NCBI RefSeq assembly: GCF_019492185.1
Contig: NZ_JAICCF010000001.1
Location: forward strand, 806,001-870,000
DNA from: Chitinophaga rhizophila
Lineage (GTDB): Bacteria > Bacteroidota > Bacteroidia > Chitinophagales > Chitinophagaceae
Length of the DNA: 64,000 nucleotides
Direction: 5' to 3'
The translations under genes and the position numbers were made by a program. A model generated the notes under the pieces. The model ran no database searches and had not been told where the DNA came from. It saw only the letters and a list, made by a program, of their open reading frames with translations. Of the stretch, positions 45,301-53,200 are shown piece by piece. Within the stretch, counting starts at the first letter, position 1. The number at the start of each line of letters is the position of its first letter.

Positions 45301-47179
45301 CATCGGGAAATGCGGGATCAACCGGCGCATAAGCTGCGCCTGTTTTTAATATAGCGAGTATACCGATAATCATTTCCAGTGACCTGTCGATACAAATGGG
45401 CACTAATATGCCCGAACCAACGCCTTTCGCTACCAGGTACGTTGCCACCTGATTACTTCTTTCATCCAATTCCTTGTAAGTGAGTACAGATGACTCATAC
45501 ACCACCGCACTCCGATCAGGATATGCCGCTGCCTGCTGCTCAAAGAGGTCTGTTACTATCCCGACTTTATCACCGGTATTAACACCAGCTAATATTGCTT
45601 CCAGCGCCAGCGCCTCATCGGGTGTCAGCAAAGTAATTGCGCCCACCTTTACCTGTGCATTGGCCGTTACAGCCCTCAGCACCTGCTCAAAATGTTGCAA
45701 CATGTTGTTGATGGTTTCCTGTCGGAATAAGTCTGTACAATAAGTAATCCTTACCCGGAGGCCGTCCTCAAACTCTGTCGCGTTCATATACAGGTCAAAC
45801 TTAGCGGTGGTCACTGTATGATCTTCCAGGTACAACTGTATACCATCCATGGTCAAAGGTGTATCGCCGGCTGCCTGCTGCATGGCAAACATCACCTGGA
45901 ATACTGCATTCCGGTTTAATTCTCTTTTCAAACCTAGCGCTTCCACAATTTTCTCAAAAGGAATCTCCTGGTGATCAAATCCCTGTAAGACCACAGATTT
46001 GAGACGCTGCAACAGCGTATGAAACGGCTCATCTGCCGACAACTGACTCCGCAGGGGAATGGTATTGACAAAGAAGCCTATCAGTGTTTCTACTTCCTGG
46101 CGCTGACGTCCTGCCACAGGGGTACCCACACATATATCCTCCTGCGCTGTATAGCGGTACAGTAGTACTTTAAATGCTGCCAGCAAGGTCATATACAGTG
46201 TAACTCCTTCCTTACGGGACAGCTTTACCAGATCATCCTTCAACGTTTTGCTGAGCGTAATGGATAGCTCATCGCCGCTGATTGATTGTACCGCAGGCCG
46301 GGTAAAGTCCGTCGGCAGTTCAAGGGTAGCCAGGTCTTTCAGCTGCGTATTCCAGAAATGTAACTTTTGCTGTAATGCCTCACCCTGCATGGATCTCCGC
46401 TGCCAGATGGCATAATCAGCATATTGGATCGGGAGGGCAGGTAAATCTACCGGCTGTCCTTGGCTGTAACTTTGATACAATGCTGTGAGTTCCCGTGCCA
46501 TCACAGGTACTGATCCGCCGTCAAAGGCAATATGATGCAGCAATGCCAATAGCTGATGTTCAGTGGCCGATTGCCGGATCACATATACCTTCAGTACCGG
46601 GTCGTTAGACAAATCATACGGCTGTGCAATCTGGTGATGCAGGTATGCCTGTACACTACCATAAATCTGCACTATCTCATCTGCTTCCACCAGTGTCAAC
46701 GTCCAGTTATCTGCCGGCATTACCTGTTGATACACCTCTCCCTCTTTCTCCCTGATAACAGTCCGCAATATTTCATGGCGGACTAGAAGAGCTTTAAAAG
46801 CCTTCTCCAGGATAGTAATGTCCAGGTGTCCTTCCAACCGGAAGATCCAGGGCAGGTGATACTGAACGCTGCCCTGCATTTTATCTATAAACCATAAGCG
46901 CTCCTGCGCAAAGGAAAGTGGCGCTAACCCCGCTGGTCTTTCTCCAATATGCTGCACAGGGCTTGTCTCTAAAAGATGATTATTCCTGGCAGCATAGTTC
47001 CTGAAGTAATTTATCAGCAGCGGCTTATTTGCCTTTAATTCATTTAAAATACTGATATCAGCCATCTTCCCCTTCTGCACTTCCACTATAATATTGTCTT
47101 CTTTGAAGGAGATCCTGATTCCTGTATCGTTGGCCTTTTCAAGTAGTCTTACAACCCTCGCAAGATTAAATTCAGACAT
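38531..47179 (-). CDS. NRPS, two modules with N-methyltransferase and terminal thioesterase
   Basis: A 2882-residue terminating synthetase. Order with approximate residues: TubC-like docking domain 1-60; C 82-520 (HHIAFDGGS about 215); A 535-1010 (YTSGSTGKPKG about 695); PCP 1065-1130 (FFSLGGHSLLV); C 1145-1580 (HHIAGDGWS about 1276); A 1600-2490, interrupted by an N-methyltransferase (about 2057-2390, VLEIGCGTGLIYYSIA); PCP about 2553 (FFELGGHSVLMV); thioesterase 2610-2882 (GHSFGGY, Ser2691). My pocket reading gives DGTKMGHVGK for the first A (Asp-like) and DATKVGEVGK for the second (Asn-like). The protein would add an Asp-like and an N-methylated Asn-like residue, then release or cyclise the chain. 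It lies 40 bp after the preceding NRPS. Start chosen at 47179 for the intact docking domain. Confidence 0.94.
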   Translation of the reverse strand: MSEFNLARVVRLLEKANDTGIRISFKEDNIIVEVQKGKMADISILNELKANKPLLINYFRNYAARNNHLLETSPVQHIGERPAGLAPLSFAQERLWFIDKMQGSVQYHLPWIFRLEGHLDITILEKAFKALLVRHEILRTVIREKEGEVYQQVMPADNWTLTLVEADEIVQIYGSVQAYLHHQIAQPYDLSNDPVLKVYVIRQSATEHQLLALLHHIAFDGGSVPVMARELTALYQSYSQGQPVDLPALPIQYADYAIWQRRSMQGEALQQKLHFWNTQLKDLATLELPTDFTRPAVQSISGDELSITLSKTLKDDLVKLSRKEGVTLYMTLLAAFKVLLYRYTAQEDICVGTPVAGRQRQEVETLIGFFVNTIPLRSQLSADEPFHTLLQRLKSVVLQGFDHQEIPFEKIVEALGLKRELNRNAVFQVMFAMQQAAGDTPLTMDGIQLYLEDHTVTTAKFDLYMNATEFEDGLRVRITYCTDLFRQETINNMLQHFEQVLRAVTANAQVKVGAITLLTPDEALALEAILAGVNTGDKVGIVTDLFEQQAAAYPDRSAVVYESSVLTYKELDERSNQVATYLVAKGVGSGILVPICIDRSLEMIIGILAILKTGAAYAPVDPAFPDDRLSYILEDLAATVILSAGEQVPRLKAFLGEHTAVEVIALDDNLAAFTQYKADRPQRNIVSSDLAYVIYTSGSTGKPKGVMVEHGQLAVYLESVVERFRLKECNSFAILASFAADGVITAMFAALCHGSVLHVLSLECITDPRLMQAYQEAHGIECYKMTPTMLEALLEYKDVHAVMPRKKLMIGGEAFTWELIHRVWPLLPEGCSILNHYGPTETTVGVVTYEFPDPQAYERNRLVPIGTPLSNVQAFILDKQLLPVPTGVAGELYIGGPLVARGYLKRQELTDERFISHTISGRTIRLYKTGDTVRYLPDGNIAYLGRTDDQIKIRGYRIEPGEIESVLREVENVKMAAVNVMEDDQHNRSLVAYLVTEGDLDKDTLAAYARKKLPEYMVPVYWIKLDAFPLTVNGKLNRKALPAVNADHVAKRPYTAPGDDTEIALAKIWQQLLNTDKVGIYDNFFSLGGHSLLVTRMIAAIRTQLKLEINIRDVFRYPEIAALAAFLKTQQEQYVLPPVSPQQRGGLIPLSFAQERLWFIDKLQGSVQYHMPWVVRVKGDPDIQALEYSFRAIIERHEVLRTVIRESDGIGYQEILSAENWQLHHLQETEIAGAGDTMEAYITRRIAQPYDLSRDWMLQVDVISCNEGDHLLLILLHHIAGDGWSVSVMIRELASIYNSYKQKIPAVLPSVNVQYADYALWQRRYLEGDVLQKQLQYWKGRLTDVVPFRLPTDFPRPAIQSVNGKAALYTLDKELTRQLQLFSQKQEVTLFMTLLSAFKVLMYRYTGQYDICVGTSLANRTQQELEHLIGFFVNALALRNHINPADSFSALLQQIRTSTLEAYDHQDAPFEKVVEAVAGGRDIGNTPIYPVMFVLQNTPETAKLDFNGLELEGYEFQHVTSKFDLTFSLRETADHIRIHVEYCSDLFEETTIRRMISHYENLLRAVIRNCEVPVGRVQFLSASERQQLLVDFNQSAVSYPEAGKTVVDLFGEQVIATPQAIAIITATAQLTYREVDERANELSRYLIEQGVGKDALVPVCIPRSVEMVIGILGVLKAGAAYVPLDPTYPADRIAYILDDTRASVVITTTAYRHQVRKGQLHIVDLQEMKTLQNEEFKQVSSSPAIKDLAYVIYTSGSTGKPKGVLIQHDSLMNYLLNCRKRYMGTTAGEGSFFHLSYTFDASLTALFLPLITGRSVVIAPAEVAAAEVFLDPLFYSRTYEFIKATPAHMGLLEYAMKGHPGITRRLVLGGEALQAGQLQYLAAEGMEMEIVNEYGPTEATVGSSVYVLNTASGQLPAVIPIGKPLDNVTMYILNELLEPSPVGIAGELCIGGVQVARGYLNHPELTAEKFINSPFREGERLYRTGDQARWLADGNVEFIGRIDEQVKIRGYRVEPGEVESVVNKLDAVKVSAIVVKEDASLMKRLVCYYVPHPQAISSRKAEFFERRVNTWKELYETTYGRAENEEKIDDEFNIVGWNDSFTGGAIPAPEMKEWLDDIRSVILSERPQHVLEIGCGTGLIYYSIAGHITKYTGTDFSAGSINSITRHISGREDRYCETTLRVCPAHEVSAMPEEGIDTIILNSVIQYFPGEDYLTGVIRNAVSSLAGKGRIIIGDVRDNRLLTLFKARLTIDKLKRTTGIREFAWRTAQETLKEEELCLSPAYFYALKTILPRISHVELRWKQGDSLNELTLYRYNVVIYVDWNKPQVTPEWQDWTGVSDQQGVISQLEQRVPVLALRHMPNVRLWKERYISEALTDKTYGTIHDLVKKMQKPDEEVAAAAGILSFAGAAGYTCHLYPDKDPLKMHIVMSLASVEGFIKQESDNVSDSEQVTNNPVFTEINALLQRRMRASLQQRLPEYMIPAEFIAVEQLPLTGNGKTDRKFLSSTEDLRTAANNGYQAPGNELEQRIADIWQELLGVEQIGVDDNFFELGGHSVLMVQLLHRFSDWHITLKDLFVHQTIKRQAELITKRGDHSEIFIQKRSVLNNHLLLLRSGKKDLPVFIVPGSTGVSDSYEELASSIKTEYQVYGIQMQGAFPQEDPLKDLETLAAKHIEWIREVQPKGPYRIIGHSFGGYVAYEMARQLEIAGEELGLLSIIDVEAASVKKNPESEEEMIDLLMLMAGRIFERYGIIERPYPRWIEELKAQLSGLQTTDNMIMAIMQFAKDRFAGKNVAIDALFQLLRLQTTNALMSRSINMMKLKASLVLVKGAAEDWSAFAHDLGWEKCFDSVEVFVVPGNHADMLQKSAGKMGTIFTEKLKTLQ
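40000..41010 (-). other. N-methyltransferase insertion in the last adenylation domain
   Basis: Lies between the A8 motif (GRIDEQVKIRGYRVEPGEVE) and the A9-A10 segment (LPEYMIPAE, LTGNGKTDRK). It shows the classical NRPS N-MT sequence features: WKELYETTYGRAENEEKID, then FNIVGWNDSFTGGAIPAPEM, then the SAM-binding VLEIGCGTGLIYYSIA and GTDFSAGSINSI. Known members methylate the alpha-amine of the carrier-bound amino acid, so the last residue is predicted N-methylated. Confidence 0.88.
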
Positions 47180-47219
47180 GGTGAACTGTTTGTGTTTATT
47201 AACTGTTTCCTCTCAGTGA

Positions 47220-50200
47220 TCAAAGCTGGATCGTTTCATAATCTTCAGCAGTTGTCACTTCATCCTGCCGGTTCATTTTGATGTATCTTGCAACTTCTTC
47301 GATTGTCAGCAATTCAAAGAACGCACTGATTGACACTTCCACTCCCAGTTGCTTTCTTATAGCAGATATCATACGTATTGCCAACAGCGAATCGCCCCCT
47401 ATGTGGAAAAAGTCATCATTGACGCCTACTTCTTTCAGCTCCAGTAATTCTTTCCAGATAGCTATCAATTGCAGCTCTGTTTCGGTATAGGCACGGGTCT
47501 GTTCCTGACGGCCCACATTGACAGGCAAGGACAGCAGCGCCTTCCTATCTGTTTTCCCGTTATGCGTTAAAGGTATTTTATCCAGTAGTACAACGTGCGC
47601 CGGAATCATATATGCTGGCAGGTGTTGCTGCAATGCTGACTTTATCGTGCCGATGAAATCGTCAGGATGTTGCCACTGTTCAGCTATCTGCATATCAGGT
47701 TCGGTATATGCGGGTATATTCGGAGTGATCTCATGCCTGAACGCGAAGATGTTGTACAGAATATTGTCTCCTGATAGCGATGGTTCCTTTTCTGTGTATA
47801 GACGGAAACCTTGACGTTCCAGCAAACCTGTTATCCTGTCCAGACGTCCTTCCACATCATGTACTTCGATAATCACACTGTTAATTTTATTCCAGTCTTC
47901 TTCCTCAATGCCTGCCAGCACAAACTCTTCCGAGTTTTCCACGTCAATCTTCAAAAGATCAACCATTGTAAGCTGTTCCTCCCTGATCACCTGGGACACT
48001 GTCCTCGCCTGACAGGTGATCCGCTTATGTGTTAACTTAGCATCCAGCATCGCATCAATCTCTGTATCGCTCAGGTCTCCTATACCGGCATGTTCCACAT
48101 ATGCTCTTACCAATTCCTTCGCCTCTGCGCTGCTTTCGTTGATACCAGATACAATACTTACCTCCGGATAATAAGTCAACTCTATTGACATATTGCTATC
48201 TGAAATAGCACATTGATATGACTTACCTTTTACATTGTATAATGCACGGTTCTGCGCCAGATAATGATACACTTCCGGTATTGGCTCAAAAGAATATATG
48301 GTGATGTCCTTGTGTAACAGATGCAGGAATAGCGTTGAGAAGCCCACATTTGCGCCTATGTCTATCACACAGCTGTTATCCCTGAGATACAGTCCCTGCT
48401 TGATATAACATTGATCCTGGAAGATCTCTTTATACAGAAATCTTACTTCATTGATATTTGCACTGAGAACTGGCAAGCCATTAGGCAATACATGAAGGTC
48501 TGTAGCTGTTACTACTTTATTATGCAACAGTCCCTGGTAATTCGCAAGTAATGGCAAGTGCTGCCTATCCACCTGCGCATAGGCCCTCATACCTGCTCCT
48601 TGTCCTTTTTCAGCACTACCTGGCAATACGATTGCCTCTCTCACTCCACGGATATTTCTTAAAGCTGCTTCTATTTCAGCCGGTTCTATCCGGTAACCGT
48701 TGATCTTCAACTGCTCATCGATCCTGCCTACAAATTCAATATTCCCATCCGGCAGCAAGCGCGCCAGGTCCCCTGTTCTATATAACCGGTCACCAGGTAT
48801 AAACGGACTTGCAATGAATTTTTCTGCTGTTAATGCCGGATTATTCAGATAACCCCTGGCCACCTGCACTCCGCCAATCAGCAACTCGCCTGCTACTCCC
48901 AGGGCTACCGGTTCATTATTCCTGTCAACGATATACAAGTTTACGTTATCCAACGGCTGACCTATCGGTACCGCTCCATACACTCCCGTCAAATCTCTGT
49001 TAGAGAGGTGATATACACAACACCCTACTGTTGCTTCCGTAGGACCATATTCATTGATAATAGTAATCTCCTCATCAGCATTTTCCAGGTACTGTATCTG
49101 GTCATAATTCAGCTGCTCGCCTCCAAGCACAATCTTTCCAGGCATATTCATTACTGTGGATGACATAACATCTTCCAGTAACTGCAGGTGGGCAGGCGTC
49201 ATCTTTACAAAATCAAAATTGCCTGTTGTAAATGCGGCGGATTTGAATACCTCTAATGGCTGAACATCGCTCAGAATGACCGATCGGCCATTTAATAACG
49301 GCACAAACATCGCTGTCAGGGATGCATCAAAGGTATAAGACAGATGGGCAAAGCTCCCCATGCCAGCACCCGTATATCTTTTCAGACTATTCAACAGGTA
49401 ATTAGACAAGCTACGATGTTCTATCATCACGCCCTTGGGCCTGCCCGTAGAGCCGGAGGTATAAATAATATAAGCAAGATCTGTGTCAGCAATAGCAATC
49501 TCCGGATTGGCGGCTGAGCCGGCAGACAAGCACTCTTCATCTGCAACAAGATCTACCAGGGTAAGCGCTGATGCATTTTCCGGAACAAGCTTTTTATCTG
49601 CAGGTCCGGTAATTACTATTTTTGCGGCCGTGTCATCCAGCAGATAAGCTATGCGTTGCTCCGGATGTGCAGGGTCCAGCGGTACATAAGCTCCTCCTGC
49701 CTTCATAATACCAATGATTGCAATGAGCTGTTCCAATGAGCGCTCAGCATATACCGGCACCAGCGTTCCGACACCGACGCCTTTTTCAATCAGGTAATGT
49801 GCCAGCTGATTTGCCTGTGCATTCAGTGCTGCGAACGTTAACTCCTGATCACCATAGATAGCTGCCGTATGATCCGGCGTCAGCGTGGCTTGCGCTTCAA
49901 ACAGTTCGACTACAGTCTTATATGTTGTTGCCGGACTTATGCCAGCTGCATTACTGAACATATTAATCATGTTACTGCGCGCTGCATCGTTCAACAACCT
50001 GATATCTCCTAATAACGGATTATCTTCGCGTATGAACTGTAGCAGCACATGCCGGAAATGCGTTTTAATCTGTTCCACATAAGCAGCTTCAAACAATGCA
50101 ACATTATAGAAGAAATTCACATTAATCTTCCCTGCCACGCCCACTGAAATATAAAAAGGATAATTTGCCTGTTCCAGCATTACCAGATCATCTACTTTCA

Positions 50201-53200
50201 GTTGCCAGTCTGCCGCTGTCAATACTTCTGAAACAGGGTAATTCTGAAAAACCATGATGTTATCGAAAAGATCGCCCTGTACACCTGACCATTTCTGCAG
50301 ATCTGTCAATGAAGCATATTGATAAATCCTGGATTGCAACTGGTCCTGCTGTAAGTTTTGCAACCAATCGCCAACAGGCTGATCCTCTTTCAATCTTGAC
50401 CGTAAAGGCAACGTATTGATATACATCCCCACACGCGTCTCTACTCCGGGAAGATCTTCAGGACGGCCAGACATCACCACTCCATACACAATATCACTGC
50501 TGCCGGTGTATTGATGTAACAGGTAGGACCATACCCCCTGCATCAGGGTGTTAACAGTCAACCGGCGGCTTTTTGCAAATGCCACAATCTGTGTGGCCTC
50601 TTCTGCATCAAGAGAAAGTGTCTCTTCCTTGTACTGACCGGCACCATGCGCACCCTTTACGTTTGTAGTAATAAAAGGCAAGGTGGTTCCGCCCTCCAGC
50701 TCCTCCAAGTATGCCTGCCAGTAAGTTTCCTCAGCATCTTTGTCCCGGCGCTCCAGATAGCGTATATAATCTTCATACTGATCTTGCGGACTGCTTTCCG
50801 GCTCTTGTCCTGTAGCATATGCATCATATGCACGTAGAAACTGCTCTATCAATACTGGTATTGACCAGCCATCCATCAGTATATGATGAGAGCTCCAAAG
50901 CATACGGTACCGGTCTTCAGTTAGCCTGATTAACACTATACGCATCAGCGGCACGCTACTGAAATCAAATCCCTGCTGACGATCAGCTTCTTCACGCGCC
51001 TTTATCAGATCCTCCTGCTGCCTGGATGTCATTTCCCTGTAATCGAGTATTTCGATGGGTATATCAACTTCCCGGTATACACATTGTACAGGTATCTTCA
51101 GACTATCATGATGGAAACTACTGCGTAGAATACTATGCTGTTTTAAAAGATACCTCCAGCTTTTAGTAAACGCCTCCTCCTGCAAGCCGTACAGATCGCA
51201 TTTCAGCTGGTTACGATAAGCCTCCGCTTCTCCATCATACAAATTATGAAATAGCATGCCCGATTGTAACGGACTTAATCGATAACAGCTTTCAATCTGC
51301 GATTGCCTGGTTTGTCCGTCAGATAGCGGCTCGTGTAGAAATACGTCCAGTTCGTCATAACCGACTTCGCCAGACAAACCATAATCAGCAGGTGTGAATA
51401 CAACTACACCTTGTTCTTTCCTCTTCAGGCAATGAGTTATCAGGTCTTCCAGACCTTTTACATAGGCCGCTGACAATTCACTGATTGTTGCTGCATTATA
51501 ATATCGGGTATTGTAATCCCAACGAATGACTAACTCACCATCTGCCACCACAGCATTGATGCTAATGCCTTCAGCCGCCATATGTTTTTCAGCGCTTCCC
51601 TGTCCGGTATTTTCTGACGCCGGGTGAAACCATTGGCTGCCACTTAAAACGTTGTCCGCTCTGCCGAGGTAATTGAACAAAACATCCCAGCTGTCTCCCT
51701 GAAGCGCCTCTTCTTTCACCAGATAACGGATTACTCCGTATCCAAGGCCTTTATCTGGAGTCTGGCGCAGGGCTTCCTTCACGCCTTTTATTAACTGGTC
51801 AGTACCTGCTGCCGTTTCGTATGGTAGCCGTACCGGATACTTTGCCGTAAACCAGCCTATCGTGCGACTCAAATCAATGTCACCAGGCAGGCCGATTCTA
51901 CCATGACCTTCCAACCCGATTACCAATGATGACCGACTGCTCCATTCACATAATACTTTCGTCAATCCTGCCAGCAGCATATCATTTATTTCGGTATGAT
52001 ATACCTGAGATACCTCCTGCAATAACTGATTTGTCCATTGCTTGCCTAAACGGCTCACATGACTTTCTGAAGATGCTGTTTCTCTGTCTGCGGCATCTAC
52101 TGGTAACGGCTCATAAGCATCCTGCAGCTGCTTCCAATATGCAAGCTGCCTTTGAAGACTTTTGCGCTGCCCATATTGTACCAACTGCTCATACCACTGC
52201 CGGTAAGAAGCCGTCTTACGGCTCAACTTTAACCGGCTGCCATCCTGGATTGCAGACAACAGCATTTCCATGTCTTCCAGCAGGATACGCCATGAAACGC
52301 CGTCTACTGCCAGATGATGTATGGTAATAAACAGGCGGTTATACGTTTCAGCATCGGCTGTCTGCATCAGTACCACCCGGACCAGAATACCCTGCTCAAT
52401 GTCCAGCTGGCGGTGATAATAATCACAACGTTCTTTAATAGCTGTCCCCAGATCTTCTGATACCAAGGAAGAAAGATCTGCAATAAACACTTCGGTTTGC
52501 TGGTTAGTATAAGACTGATGCCATTGGCCATTGTCATCCTGGTAATACCTGAACCGGAGACTGTCATGATGTGATAGGATATGTCCTGTCACTTCGTTGA
52601 GCACAGCTGCGGATATCTCTTTACTGATGCTCAGCAGTACAGATTGATTATAGTGAGAGACGTCCTCTTTGGTGCGTTGCAGATAATCCTGTTGCACAGG
52701 TAGCAAACCGCACTCTCCTTCAGCGGACTGGCCTTCCTCTTTTACTACGCCGCTCCGCTCCTGCAAAGCTGCGGAAATACGGGCAATTGTGTGATAATTA
52801 AACAGATCGCCCACCTGTAATTCATAACCCAGGCGGCGCGCCCTGCTTACCACCTGTATCGTGATGATGGAGTCTCCTCCAAGTTCGAAGAAGTTATCAT
52901 TGATACCCACTTTTTCCACACTGAGTAACTCCTGCCAGATTGTGGCCAATCCCTGTTCCATTTCATTGCGGGGTGCCTGATAACGGATGGCCAGCAATGA
53001 ACTGTTATCTAACGCGGCCAGCTTTTTCCTGTCTACCTTTCCGTTAATTGTCAGCGGTATGGCTTCCAATCTTACAACCAGGGATGGTACCATATACTCT
53101 ACTAACCTGCTCTTCAGATACTTCATCGCTTCTTCCTGGTTGAAGTCATCCGACGTGTTCACGTATGCAATCAATCGCTTATTGTCATTATTGTCTCCTG

